Source: Datnioides undecimradiatus
Taxonomy: Eukaryota > Chordata > Actinopteri > Lobotiformes > Datnioididae
Length of the DNA stretch: 64,000 nucleotides
Reading direction: 5' to 3'
Assembly: GCA_008933995.1 (NCBI GenBank)
Contig: WARS01000026.1
Location: 5,098,501 to 5,162,500, forward strand
Shown here: piece by piece, positions 1 to 12,062 of the stretch
Layout: each line of letters opens with the position of its first letter
Position numbering within the stretch: position 1 is the stretch's first letter
Notes under the pieces: generated by a model
Told to the model about the DNA's origin: nothing
Database searches by the model: none
What the model saw: the letters and a program-made list of their open reading frames with translations, nothing else
Program-made: the position numbers and the translations under genes

Positions 1-3000
1 GAAATAGGATAAAGCAAATGCACCAAAGGTTTTTCCTTTTAGTCCAGAAGCAGCTTTGTCTCATAGCAGTTTTTTCTGTGCTATTTTCTTTTGCTGTTTG
101 AGACTTTGCCCCACACACACAGCGAAAGAGGTAAGGGGGTTTCCTATAGAGACACCATTGTGCGTGCTGTATCAAAGGGAGATTTGTTAAAGGAGCTTTG
201 GTGTGCAGTGATATCACCCACATCAGTCGAGACTGCCTGTGCAGATGCCTGCAACCCAGGGAGGGGCAGTGTGGGGGGGGGTGAACTCAGCTACCTGCTC
301 CGATTTCACAGACTTCTAACCTGACAGGAGAGACAGCAGAGAGGAAGGTATTAAAACCAGTCAGAGTCATGTTTAAGCTGACTTTAAGCAAAGAGTAGAG
401 CTTGCTACTCTCCTCCTCCTTTAAACTCTATGGGAAATTGTAAATGTTTGCCTTCTGCATAGATGTAATCATGTATTGTCCTATAATAAATAATCTTCAG
501 TATATTTCAGTTACTTTTGTTGCCTCCCTCTAGCCCTCTCTAGTGGTGTGGCAATGAACTGTATGCGTTTCCTCCACACGTGGTAAAAAGAATAATCATA
601 ATTTGCGTGGAATAATAATGGTGACAGCAATTAATCCAGTCCCCCTTAATCTGTTGATGTCATTGAATAACCTTTAAACAATTTAACTGCCTTTCCAAGT
701 TACACATGTGTACACTGAGGTGGTAACATTCTTAGTGTTTATATTATATTAGAGTTTATTTTACAGCAGAGAGGCCAAAACTATTCATTACAACATCTCA
801 TATGGATTAAATAGTTTAATATTTTCAGTAACAGTGTAGAAGTTGTATCATTGATACTTGAACACTCATTCTACTGAAGGGTAAATAATGCACCTCGCTA
901 CTTTAATGCAATCATACTGGTTGCATTTCTTGTGTTTGTAAATATGTATGTATGTCATCTACATAATGGTAAAAGAAATATAAATCATACATTTTTTCAG
1001 TCTTTTTTATATAAATATAAGTGACAGGAGAATTTAAACACTGAAAAAAAGTATTAACATTAGTAAAGTGGTAAAAATGGATGCCAAAGTTGTTGTTGTT
1101 TTTTTTCAAAGAACTCTTTTGACTGTAGTCCAAGCAACAACCAAGCATAAGCCTGTTTCACGTGCACAATGAAGCAGCCCCGATCTGAGACATTAAAGTC
1201 CTGGTGTACAAGTAAATACACCAGATGAGAAAACGAAAGCTCATAAAACAAGTGAAGAACACTCTTAACTCAAACTGATTCATCCATCTAGATCTCCCCT
1301 ACTTTTTCTCTCTTCTTTTTTGAAGATCAAGCAATGGCAAAAAGTTGAATAATTCTGCCTCTTTGATCTGCACACACAAGTGAGAGTTCATTTCCATTTT
1401 TGATTTTTTTTTTCTTCCTTTCTGTAAGAGTGCCAGCATCAAGATTTACCTTGGTGTGCAAATGTGCTGGAATAGGTTAAAAGGAAATCTCGCTGCTCTC
1501 TCAAAGCACAAGTGCAGATGTTGTGAAGTTAATTAAAAATTTAGCAATTCGTTTCTCCCATCCCAATTTAGGCTGCATCAAATGGAAGAAAACAGACGGA
1601 AAAATGACTTATGAGAGAAGTCCGTGCAGTCTGTCTTTTTACATGTATGGCAACGTCAACAAGGAGGAACGCTTCTGTAGTGTAAAATTTAGGATGATAC
1701 ACCAATCCCCTGCAATTCTTTACACAGGATGTATCATTCATACATATAAATACATGTGTATTTTGAATACAGGAGGTAATTCATCAAATATATAATCATG
1801 ATAATAATCCATCAATTAATACTTTTTCAAGTCGTTTATTTATTCCTAGGTGTGGCCTGTGTTGTTGGTAAAAAATCTGAGATTAGTCCAATCAGTCATC
1901 ATCTGTTTTCCCAAAGACACACAGCCTGCCTCCGTTAGGAGACAACAGCAATAAACACATTTTAAAGCCCCCCCCCCCATCCACCAACCTTCCCAACAAG
2001 TAACCCGGCTTTATCCATGTTTACTAAAATTGCATCAGTATGTTGACACAGGCCTCGTATCTTCTACCAACTCTTCGATCTCCTCCCAAATAATTGTGCC
2101 ATCCACAGAAAGGATGTCAAGTCTCAAGGTGCTGCCCACCCCTCTCCACTCCCCCTGTGTGGATGATGCTCCGGGAGGGTAGCAGAGGCAGGGGGGGGGG
2201 GGTAGTTTCTGCGCAGGTGTTGCAGCTGCATTCGTACATAATTCCTTTCTGTGCGAGCAGTGCTCAGTGTTAGCCTCTGTGTGCTGCTTCCCCCCAGTGG
2301 GACCCCTCCTCCACTGAGTGATATTACAAGCGGCAGCCGTGCGCCTCTGATCTACATGCGCTGGGCTCCCTCCTGGTCCTGGGTGAATAGCGCTTGACTT
2401 GTTCAATTTGTTTAGAAGGCGCGTTCGACGCTTTGAAGCCACACATTTTAGCATAAATCATAACCTGTCTCCTTGCTCACAACTGCTTTGAAATGCAACA
2501 TCTGCTTTTGAATCCCCTGCTTTACAATTAGTTAAGCAACATCAATAGATTGACTCCCTATAATTTTTCTTGATAATGAACTGCTTTGTACACGTGCAAG
2601 GGCATTAGTGGTGGGCCCATTTGATTTTTCAAGGTCAAGGTCCTGAGACGGATCAATCTTCATCAGACTCGCTGCACCCGGGCGGTGTAAACTTCCTGAA
2701 GTTCCCAGCATGTTCTGACTACAATCAGACACACGTGTTAAATTGGGTTACCCTCCATGGTAACCTACTTAGGAAGTGTCATGGTTGTGGGGCATGTTAC
2801 CGGGCCATGTTGTTTACTCTTTCATCACACTCTTCAGGTTCCCTGTTTGTTGGTTTGTTTTGCAAAGCACAGCCTTCTGTTCAGCTGTGGGAAAAGTGCG
2901 GAATCAAAGTCCCGGAGAGCAGCCTGACGTTGACACTGATAAGCTTGGCCTGTCACTATCCATTTGTCTGAATGACATTGATGCTCAGGTTGGATCTCTG

Positions 3001-4750
3001 GAGGAAGCAGCATACGCAGAATGCAGGTGCATATGCTACTGCTGCTATGCGTGGTGGAAAGAAAAGTCTGCTCCATCCAAGTTTGCTCAATGAAGTTTGA
3101 ATCTAAAGTTAATGTAATGAAATACTCATAATATTGGCAGGAGCTGTAGATGTTCAATGTACTGTAAGTTCCAACTATCAAAAACTGATCCATCAGTACG
3201 AAACCTCTCATCAGGTGCATTAAGAATTCTTTTTGCAGGTTGAAGGGGAAAATAACAATCCCAAAGATTTTATTTTCAAAGGCAAGCATTTGATCAGTAG
3301 TCATCAATTAAACTTACTGAGGTGCAAATTACACCACAAGGATTAGATGAAAGAGCCTCTGTGTCATTTTCTCCCCTCCTCCTCAAAGCTTGGCTTGGTT
3401 CACAGTACACACACAAACAGCAGGCTGATCCCTGGCATGGTGGTGACAGGGTGACACTTCCCCTCACATTACGCAGGCTGAGCTGACTGAGGGGCTTAAC
3501 AGATAGTGGCATCACAGGCGTACGTTTACAAATAAATCTACTGCTCTGGCTGTGTGGCACTCCTCTGCACATGTAGCCCTTGTATCTCAGCTCCTGCTTT
3601 GCATTTCTGATTTCAGCTGGAGCCTTGCCATAAGATCCCGTTACCATACCGACATGGGTCCCTCAACCCAGATGGCATGTTGGGGGTTCCTTGGTAATAT
3701 TTATGCATGACATTTTAGGTTTGGTTTCTTTTCACTTACTAACGCCCGTTTGCACACAAAACAATAGTAATCTACACAGTGATTTACTCCTGTGAGGTTA
3801 AATAGGGTTACACACAGTCATGTTAGAACAAGGCAGAGAGAAAATCCAGTCTTTTGATAACTCGTGTGATTTTATGCCTAGTTCCTTCTGGAATCAGTCC
3901 CATCTGAGTACAGTAGTTAAGATCAGACACCAGTATCACTGTGACAGGTACTCACATCTCCCACAGCCACTGAACAAAGCTATAGGATCAGTTGGAGTGG
4001 TCCCTGCATGCTACAATACCCACATTACATTCACGGCTGTAAATGATATTGTCAAGTGTTACAGCTAATTATTTACCTTTGTTCATCTTTGTCTAAATGC
4101 ATTTGGAGATGCATTTTGATTGATAATCCCATTGTTTCTTTTTTCTTTTGTCTCTGTCTTGCCTTTTTTATTATTCATTTCATGTGGCATTGTACAGACA
4201 GGCAATTGTAGGGAATTCGTCTTTTTAGGGAATTTACACAGCAACCCCTATGAATAAACAATTCATTTTTTTCTGGTAAATTAGTTATCATTAATTTTAA
4301 ATATTGTGTTGGGGATATGAATTAACATAAACGTATCTTGCTCTGAAAGGGTGCGACAGTGGATACTTTAGGCACCGACGGGAAATTCACTTTCACACTG
4401 TCAGAGTCTTTTATTAAACAGCAATCAGAATCAACATTATTGGCCATGACAAATGTAACTAATATAAATCCATCTGTCAGTAGTTCAAGACAAAGATATA
4501 TATATAATAAAACTAAAGTTTAAAAAAAATAAGGAAAATAAGGATAAATTAAAACCTTTGTATTCAGATACATACATAAACAACAGTTAGAGAAACATTT
4601 AGTACCTATCTGGATGGAGGTGGTTAAATTGTTGCTTAAAAATATATAAACACATACAAACATTCATTAGGGTCTTGGTTGTCGTGAGCAGTCCTACATA
4701 TGTGAGGTTAATAACATATTTAAATGTCCAGGAATATCTGCTTTTAGAGT
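1..4750. other. Noncoding flank upstream of sp5l, distal part
   Basis: No convincing coding exon was found in either strand. Open frames here are short and lack recognisable domains; the longest, a minus-strand frame at 2035-2454, has no family resemblance that I can see. The sequence is AT-rich with short homopolymer tracts (C-run near 1969, G-run near 2192). A gene end belonging to a neighbour outside the window cannot be excluded. Confidence 0.5.
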
Positions 4751-4769
4751 TATTTTCTGAGACACAATG

Positions 4770-5225
4770 AAAAGATCCATATCACTCTGATGTCAGGACA
4801 CTGAACATGAAGGCAGTTAGCTTAACTTAGCATAAAAACTTTAAAAACTGGAGACAAGGGAATACAGCTAGCCTAGTTCTGCCCAAAAGTAAAAAAAAAA
4901 AATCTCATCTTCTTTTATATGGCTGACTAATTAACATTTAGGAATAGCTTTGTGTTGTATTTAAAGCCTTAAAGTAACTCTGAGGTTTCAAGCCAACTAG
5001 CAAAAACTTCCAAGCCAAGAAAAGCTAACACTGTTAAGCCCCCACAACTCATCATTTTTACACTTCAGCTGTTATTCAGTTAGCGTGTTTTCAGTCTTAA
5101 TGCTAAGCTAAGCTAACTGGCTGCTGCCTGCAGCTGCATATTTGGACATTTTGGACAGGTGTGGCATCAAACTTCTCATCTAGCACTCAGCAAGACACCA
5201 AATGAGTGTATTTGAAAAGCCTTTT
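4770..5225. repeat. Old interspersed repeat of percomorph-fish type
   Basis: The stretch carries a string of hallmarks that I recognise from a high-copy non-autonomous repeat in percomorph genomes. These are the 'gttagcttaacttagcat' block near 4817, 'ggaatacagctagcctagtt' near 4859, the 'gctaagctaagctaactggc' block near 5102, and the terminal 'caagacaccaaatgagtgta' near 5191. The copy is diverged and has an A-run in the middle. The assignment comes from memory of the consensus, and the boundaries are approximate. Confidence 0.55.
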
Positions 5226-5884
5226 CCTTTAACTGGCTTTAAATTACTCACTTTATTTCTCCGGTACAGTGTGCCATAAACCATCCTCATCCCTCTCCTA
5301 GTAACAGCGTCACTTATTATCTCTTGATTGACTTCATGTCTTTTCATGCAACTTTGCCACAAGTATCTTTTTCAGATCAAACACCATATTTTATAGGCCG
5401 AAACCTTCAAAGCATGTCATATCCTGTCGAGATGATGAAATGATTATGAAGCACCATGAAAGTGACATTTGGCAGATGGACGGTATTCATCTTTATCACT
5501 GCAGAGTTCCTGTACTACTTTCCTTTGATAAAACATGAAACACATCCTCAGCCTGGATTTTCAGTTTGTGACAAGTGTTTTAGCTTCATTGCTGATATGT
5601 AAGAGAAGTTATTGTGAATCTGGAGTCTATCAAACAAAAACTTGTATCAGTCAGTTTTGCACTCGAAGTTGCCAGGCAACAAAACATTTTGATGACTAAA
5701 ATATGTTGCTCCATGAAACTGACTTAACTTGGTTTGCCATGCTTTAGATTTTAGCAGATAACATGACCAGTGTAAAGGGTATCTCAGTTCATTTTATATA
5801 ACATTGCTACAAAGGTGAAGAAGGCAACGATTTCTTCAATCCATTTCTTTTATATGTACTTCCCAAACCCCCTCCACCTTCCCA

Positions 5885-5887
<3 letters not shown>

Positions 5888-5931
<44 letters not shown>
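5888..5931. repeat. (CT)n microsatellite
   Basis: About 22 uninterrupted CT units. It produces an artificial Arg-Glu open frame on the minus strand, which is not a gene. Confidence 0.95.
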
Positions 5932-5933
<2 letters not shown>

Positions 5934-8900
5934 CTTTCGTCTTTCGTCTCTGGGAGTATGGGTGCATGTCAAGTGATTGTTGAATTGAAATATTGATGTG
6001 GAGTATCAAAGCGTGGCGTAGCACTCCTGTGTTTCCAGAACTAACCACGAAGCGCTTTGATCAGATACTCCTGTGATCTGACTTCTGAAGTTGTTAAGAG
6101 TGCTGGAAAACAAAATGCAAACAAACTTCAAGTGCTCTTGGTATTGATAAAAGTTTTCTTTGACAAGTGGAGATGCGTGCTGTCTGCCTGTGTCTGCCCA
6201 AGACTGGAGATTTTGGGGTTTTCGTACATGCTAATGGACAAGAGATGGGGGAATTATGATGGTTTTCTACTTCTCACACACCTAGCAATGTAAACTGTAA
6301 TACAGGGGTGGGAATCATCAGAAGAATCCTGCTGTGATATCAAGGAGTAATGCAAAATCACTGCAATTCTGTGATTTCTGCTTTAATTTTGGTACAGACT
6401 GATTATGCGTGACAGGGTTTATCTTTGTATTTTATGAAGCTAATTTAAATCTTTAAATGAAATCCATTTAAGCAATTAAAATATCACCTTGCCTATGAGC
6501 GAAAACAAAGTAATTAATTATTAACTGATCATTAAGAAATTGTACAGATTGAAGAACTCTTTCAGGGGAAACACAAATTACTGCATTTAATGATTCCTAC
6601 AGAATTCATTCTTCACTACATTATCATCATTTGATTAGGAGCCGTAGAAGAAAAACGGTTTTCATCACTCTTTCCATCATCTTCTTGGAAACAACTTGAC
6701 ATTCTTCAGCAAACAGATTTTAGACACAGAGGTCCGTCTGAGGCTAGATGGGAGAAGTTCAGATTTCTGAATGAGCAGACAGGGTAACAAGGCAGATGCC
6801 AGTGCTTTTCAGTTTTCCATCTCGTCAGTGCTCCCTGATGGAGTAGGACACTTAACTGCACAGGTGAAGGGACACAACTGATGAAACAACATGTTGTGAA
6901 TGACTAGAAAAGTTACATGTCATGATCAAGAAATTCAACTTCTTAGTCATATGCCTCAATCAGTCTCTCTCTAATATCTCTCACTGCGTCTCGCTTTCAA
7001 ACACTCACACACACATTTCTAACTCAATGGGAAACAGGAAAGAGACTCCCGAATGAGGTATCAAATTGTTGCACTGTAAAGTCCAGCTGTTGGTGTTGCT
7101 CTTCACCCCAATGAAACTGAGTGTCATGGTAATTACGGCCCATCTTGTCCCGTCTTGGATTGCTGAATGGTTAAAGAGTGAAGCACCACAGTTAGCAGCA
7201 GGCTTTTACATGCTGTCTGTCTCATCCATTAGGCCACATTTGTCACATGAGGGCCATTGAGTCAGCACAGTGCTGTAAAATTGGCTTTTTGACATGACCA
7301 CCAGTACAAAGGCTGCTCTCCTCCATGGCTGCCCTTTTCGAGTGCAGATGGTCAGGACAGCTGGGACAATTTAGTGATCTGAGGCTTTTAAACTGCCCCC
7401 CAGGCATGATAAAAACAGCTTGAGTAGCCACTTGCATATTCTACGTTCTGAGCTTAAGAGTAAGATTATGTCTGCCACACAAACAAACACCATTTGTTTT
7501 CTATGGTGAGCAAAAGGATTAAGGACTCTTGCAGGTTTGTGAGATTTCAGACTGTTAAACTATCACAAAAAAGGCCCTGTTGCGTTTTACTGGCTGTTTT
7601 ATTTTTCTTGGATGTATTTCCTGTGTTTTCCTGTTTTTGAAATAGGTGCATTAGAGCGACTCGCCTTGTTGGGATTTAGTCTGTGTCGGTTTTGAAGTTG
7701 AATTTGCTGGTAGCCACCCAGTCAGAGCAGCCCGCAATGTATGACGGAGCGGGCCTGATTACCAGCAATCTCACCAGCTGTTTAATGAACACAGGGACCT
7801 CTTTCTCTGGAAATGAGTTTTCCCTTGAAAACTGTGGAAGCCGTATCCAGGTCTATTTAAATGAGGTAACATGGGGAAGGTAAGCACCACCACATGAGCA
7901 TTGTTTTCACAGTTCAAAGTGAGGAGAGAGTACTTTGCACTTCAAAGCCACTCATCTGGGAGGCAGTACAGTGGGGGTGGGGTGGCGTGGGGGAGAGGGG
8001 ACAGGAAATAAGAATCAGGGTAATTAACAACTTCTGCTCCGTAATAAACCAGAGACATGGTATACCTCTGCCTCAAAGATACACTCCTGTTTTCATGTCC
8101 TCCTCACTGTGTTCCGTTACTACTGTTTTCTTTCATCCTAAATGCTCACTTTAATTTGGAATTAGACTATTTTCTCAATGCTGTTGCAGTTACATCATAT
8201 TTACTAAAATCTGCATGGGGGGGTTTGTATCCTAGACAATCTGTGCATTTTATATATGTCTTACTTTACTTGCTCTATCAACCTGCAGACTTTTATCCAC
8301 TGAAATTATTTTGTTAAATTCGTATTTCAAGCCAGATGCATCCTGAAACAACATCAAATAAAATTCACTTAAATGTGTATCTCCTGGCCTTGCTGCTTTT
8401 GCAAAGTCTTATCATTAATCTTGACTAATATCTTATATAGAAATTTTATAGAGAAACATTATCAGCATTATCATTTTAGCTCCAACAGGCATATTTTCAG
8501 ATTTGCTCAGTTTTTTTTCACAATCTGTGTGATTTATTAGCAGGCTGCAGCTGAAGTCTACACGTCATTGTGAGTCTGGAGAAATCTTTTGTTTCAAGCT
8601 GAGGTGTGTCTCTGTCAAGGACATAATATAAGCTGAACTCTGTCTGCTCTGCTTTCTGCACCAATAGTTTCAAAAAGGCCTTAAACAAATGGTACAGTTT
8701 GGCAATGCCTTTTATTATTTTCAAAGCAGTTAATTCTAACATTAGCAACTGTGGTGGAATACAAGAAACTTTATATTTCTGTTTAAATTTCTGTCTAAAT
8801 TCATTCATGAAGTTTAGAAATTTCTCATTTTAGCTGGCTCCTCCTTTGGGTATGTTTATTTAAGGATCACAGTCTGTGAAACAGGGAAAAGTAGATAAGT

Positions 8901-9111
8901 GAGGAACTAGGAATTTACATGAGAAACAGGTTCCCAGCCTGGATTTAAACTCTTAACATTGTAATGGTGAACAGACTTACAGAATGAGATTAAGCCTCAA
9001 TCTGCATTTAATGGAGCAGATCTGAAGCGGCCTCTACTTGAACTCTGAAATGTGAGAATGTCACACAGGGCAGCCTATTTGACATGTCACCCACTGGTGA
9101 GAACTCAGAGG

Positions 9112-9118
9112 CTTTGAT
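9112..9118 (+). promoter_or_regulatory. TCF/LEF-type core site
   Basis: CTTTGAT, the core of the TCF/LEF consensus, lies about 1.1 kb upstream of the predicted sp5l TATA box, within a block of moderate GC content (about 9000-9220). Sp5-family genes are established direct Wnt/beta-catenin targets, so the site is plausible, but a 7-mer occurs often by chance. Confidence 0.25.
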
Positions 9119-9422
9119 TGAGTTTTATCAATTAGCTTTGTGAGGGAAAATACTGTGACTGTCTTCATAGTGTGTGAGCCTCACGCCTGCCAGGCCGAGG
9201 AGCTGCCTGCTGCAGTGTTAACAAACGAAAAGTTCATGACACCTGGGAGAGAAGCTGATGATCAAAACATGAATTAATAATCTGTAAAGCACTGTCATTG
9301 TCATCTGTGTTTGCACAAAAATGATTTTATGCTCATCATCTGGGTGAAGAGTTTTCGGGTTTGCACCTTTATAGCACTTCAGCAGCACTTCTGTCTTTAC
9401 ACTAAATCTTGAATTTAAATGA

Positions 9423-9429
9423 ATCAAAG
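9423..9429 (-). promoter_or_regulatory. TCF/LEF-type core site
   Basis: ATCAAAG is the reverse complement of CTTTGAT and lies about 0.8 kb upstream of the sp5l TATA box. It is a possible Wnt-response element on the same reasoning as the site at 9112. Evidence is only the short motif and the identity of the gene. Confidence 0.22.
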
Positions 9430-10104
9430 TTGTTTAAAAAGAAATTTCATTAACAACCCCAAACTAAATTTATCATCTTTTTTGCCATGAAGTCAGTCTC
9501 TCTGACATGAGGTGCTCATCCAACTTTGCTGCATTGTATTGCAAGTGATGTAAGATATTTGACAGTGACAGAGAAATGTGGACTTCTTAGCTTTGCCAAA
9601 AGTACAAATCAATTATTCTTTAAAGTGATGTATTTTGTCTTGATATTGAGTGGAGATCATAGTTTGCCCACCTTTTCATATACCACAGCGTCAGTAATTG
9701 TTGCCAAAAATAAAAAATCCATGTATTTACTATCTTTACTTGTATTCCCACCCTGGAGTTGAAGCAGTATGCAAATACTCCCACGGCAAATAATATTTTG
9801 ACTCAGCTGGCTGTATTAATCTTAGATCTTTTAACAGACTAAGCATTTGTTCTTGTGCAAAATTGAATTGAAAGTTGCTGAAACATTAGCTGTTAACACT
9901 TTGAAATGTTTTATTTAAATCATGTGTGGTTTTAATTAAAATTATTTAAAAAAACAGATCATGACACAAGCTGCCCAAAGTTCAAACAAATGTGATATTT
10001 TGCAAAAGGATATGTTACAGGGGACTTTTAATCATGCCTCAAATCTTATTTTTTTCAGAACAATTGGAGGTGGAGTCTGCTCTTGGGGTCAGCATTTGGT
10101 TGAA

Positions 10105-10164
10105 ATTGGGAGAAATTATGAGTAGCCCACCCCTTCACCTAACAATCCCCCCCTCCTCCCGCCC
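10105..10164 (+). promoter_or_regulatory. Proximal promoter boxes of sp5l
   Basis: Within 130 bp upstream of the TATA box are an inverted CCAAT (ATTGG at 10105-10109), a CACCC box (CCCACCCCTT at 10127-10136) and an inverted GC box (CCCGCCC at 10158-10164). GC and CACCC boxes are the sites bound by the Sp/KLF family, including Sp5 itself, so autoregulation is possible. The motifs are visible; their use is inferred. Confidence 0.4.
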
Positions 10165-10235
10165 TCACATCTCCTCTCTATTGACTCGCTCTCCTGCATC
10201 ATACTGGAGACCCCGTTGAGAGGATCTTTTCTCTC

Positions 10236-10241
10236 TATAAA
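10236..10241 (+). promoter_or_regulatory. TATA box of sp5l
   Basis: TATAAA (followed by G) sits 330 bp before the sp5l start codon and directly downstream of the CCAAT/CACCC/GC boxes. It predicts a transcription start near 10262-10270 and a 5'UTR of roughly 300 nt. Confidence 0.55.
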
Positions 10242-10269
10242 GAGAAGATGCAGCTCAGGCGCCTTTGAG

Positions 10270-10389
10270 ATGAACGCAAGGATTTACTGTGCGCCTCTCT
10301 GCCTAACTTCTGACGGGCGTCCTCGGCAGATTCCACACCAAACACATCTGGACCGCAAGCTTACTAAAAATATTTACCTAGTGGACTGA
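10270..10389 (+). other. uORF 1 in the sp5l leader
   Basis: An ATG-to-TGA frame of 39 codons ends 176 nt before the sp5l start codon. Its ATG is 34 nt after the first T of the TATA box, so it may lie at, or just outside, the real 5' end of the mRNA. The peptide shows no recognisable feature. If included, it would reduce initiation at the main ATG. Confidence 0.3.
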
Positions 10390-10400
10390 GGGATATTTGA

Positions 10401-10463
10401 ATGACGCGGGATTTCACTCTCTATCCTCCAAAAGTGTCTGAGTCATCCAAGACCCGAATGTGA
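10401..10463 (+). other. uORF 2 in the sp5l leader
   Basis: A 20-codon ATG-to-TGA frame lies entirely inside the predicted 5'UTR, ending 102 nt before the main start. It should be present in any transcript that starts at the TATA box at 10236. The peptide itself is not recognisable. Confidence 0.35.
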
Positions 10464-10565
10464 GCAGCATCTTTTCTTCTGCGCTTGTGGCTGTAGTTTA
10501 GACTTTGTGCGTCGTCGCCTCTCGGCGCAGTTTGTGTTGCAGGTGCGTGGAAAGCGCGAGGACAA

Positions 10566-10619
10566 ATGGCTGCGCTGGCGATACAAAGGACCGACAACTT
10601 TTTGCACACCTTTTTACAG
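10566..10619 (+). CDS. sp5l: sp5l coding exon 1
   Basis: Starts at the ATG at 10566 (G at +4) and ends CAG before the donor GTTTGT at 10620. Eighteen codons, phase 0. The start is chosen because MAALAI...FLQ aligns with the N-terminus known for Sp5 (MAAVAV...FLQ). Confidence 0.88.
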
Positions 10620-12062
10620 GTTTGTTATATAATCAGCTTTTTTTGTACAGTGCATGCAAAATTTTTACCTGCCTTTGTGCTGCTGAAAGCATCAACCTGT
10701 GTGTAGTGAATTAATATGTTTCGCGCGTTTGATCCGAATGAGAATAATTAGATTTCTTAGAGTGCTAAAATGATTTGCGAACACTGCGATAAGAGAAAAA
10801 TAGATGAGACTACAAATACGTAAAAACAAAAGGTAATTTCATTTTTTTCAAGTGCCTTATTTGTCTTTTGTCTTTTGATAACATTTATATTACAACATTT
10901 TAAAAGTTTTATGGCAGTGAAAATTAAGAGAAAATGTTTGTACATTAAAAAAAAGACTTAAAATTGTCTGTTGTCTTTTAAAAGGCCTGTATAATCTGAC
11001 ACGTGTTTCTGTATCACCACACAGGACCGGACGCCTAGCTCCTCTCCAGAGGGAGCACCTAACGCCCTCTCCTTCTTGGCCACCACCTGTAGCCAGGCCT
11101 GGCAGGTGGGAGGCACAATGGGCTCAGAAGGTTCCCAGTTCCCCTATGAGGGCACTGTCAGTTCCACGTCAGGAATGTTTCAGCTCTGGAGCAACGACAT
11201 GGCACCCAGCACAGCACTTAGCACGCACCAGATGACCTTCACGGTGCCCAAGGTGCAGTTCCCTGGACACATGCAGTCTGGCCTGGGTCACCCCCATCAT
11301 CACCCCCATCATCACCACCACCATGAGCTGCCTCTCACCCCTCCAGCTGAACCTCCATCCTCCTACTCCTTCGAACTTTCCCCTGTCAAAGTGCTGTCCT
11401 CACAGCCACAGGCCAACGGCTCCTATTATCCTCAGCATAACAGCGTGGGGCAAAACTTCCCCAGCTTCCTCCAGAACTCCTCAGCCAGGCATCACCTTCC
11501 TGGAGGCCACGTGGAGGACGGGCAGCAATGGTGGAGCCTACCACAAACCAACGCCACCCCTTCCAACCATCCCTTCTCCTTAGGCAGGCAGCTGGTTTTG
11601 GGTCACCAGCCCCAGATAGCTGCTCTCCTCCAGGGCACATCCAAGGGCCTGCTGAGCTCCACACGCCGCTGCCGCCGCTGCAAATGCCCCAACTGCCAGG
11701 CAAATGGTGGAGGCTTAGAGTTCGGAAAGAAGAGACTGCACATCTGCCACATCCCAGAGTGTGGCAAAGTGTACAAGAAGACCTCTCACCTGAAGGCACA
11801 TCTGCGCTGGCATGCTGGGGAGAGGCCCTTCATCTGTAACTGGCTCTTCTGCGGCAAAAGCTTCACCCGTTCAGACGAGCTACAGCGGCACCTCCGCACA
11901 CACACTGGGGAGAAGCGCTTTGGGTGCCAGCAGTGCGGCAAGAGGTTCATGAGGAGTGACCACCTCTCCAAACACGTCAAGACTCACCAGACCAGGAAGA
12001 GCCGGTCTGGGCAACCTTCACAGAGCACGGACCCTCTGCTCACCAATATCAAGAGAGAGTAA
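10566..12062 (+). CDS. sp5l: Sp5-like zinc-finger transcription factor (two exons)
   Basis: Join of 10566-10619 and 11025-12062 gives 363 aa. This is a nuclear Sp/KLF DNA-binding protein for GC/GT boxes; Sp5-type proteins act in Wnt/FGF-dependent mesoderm, tailbud and neural patterning. Exon 1 (18 codons) splices in phase 0 so that TFLQ joins DRTPSSSP, the junction typical of Sp5. Visible elements: Sp box ([10 protein letters not shown], residues about 31-40), His-rich run (107-118), [11 protein letters not shown] followed by ELSPVKVL (119-141), WWSLPQ and QIAALLQ, Buttonhead box [11 protein letters not shown] (232-242), then three C2H2 fingers at about 259-281, 289-311 and 319-339 with the [16 protein letters not shown] and RSDHLSKH recognition helices. 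The tail ends IKRE. All elements are intact. ELPLTPP and the DRTPSxSP start separate it from Sp8/Sp9 and the KLFs; whether it is sp5l rather than sp5a needs a tree. Confidence 0.9.
11025..12062 (+). CDS. sp5l: sp5l coding exon 2
   Basis: Acceptor CACACAG ends at 11024; the exon opens with GAC (D of DRTPSSSP) and runs to the TAA at 12060-12062. It contains the Sp box, His run, Buttonhead box and all three zinc fingers. A frame starting at the TTG at 11076 is only part of this exon and not a separate start. Confidence 0.93.
   Translation, partial: DRTPSSSPEGAPNALSFLATTCSQAWQVGGTMGSEGSQFPYEGTVSSTSGMFQLWSNDMAPSTALSTHQMTFTVPKVQFPGHMQSGLGHPHHHPHHHHHHELPLTPPAEPPSSYSFELSPVKVLSSQPQANGSYYPQHNSVGQNFPSFLQNSSARHHLPGGHVEDGQQWWSLPQTNATPSNHPFSLGRQLVLGHQPQIAALLQGTSKGLLSSTRRCRRCKCPNCQANGGGLEFGKKRLHICHIPECGKVYKKTSHLKAHLRWHAGERPFICNWLFCGKSFTRSDELQRHLRTHTGEKRFGCQQCGKRFMRSDHLSKHVKTHQTRKSRSGQPSQSTDPLLTNIKRE

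Larger units (their letters stand above)
5932..10100. other. Noncoding upstream region of sp5l, proximal part
   Basis: No coding exon is supported. The region holds candidate regulatory blocks, listed separately: about 7690-7880, and TCF/LEF-type cores at 9112 and 9423. The rest is AT-rich sequence in which I see no repeat family or RNA gene. Confidence 0.5.

Noticed and set aside
2035-2454. 139-codon minus-strand open frame in a moderately GC-rich stretch
   Set aside because: No recognisable domain, no clear splice sites, compositional bias (Pro/Gly/Arg) from local GC; treated as chance.
7683-7883. 66-codon frame ending at a GTAAGC donor-like site, considered as an upstream exon
   Set aside because: No plausible acceptor/partner exon and no similarity to Sp5 or to genes usually near it; kept only as a possible conserved noncoding block.
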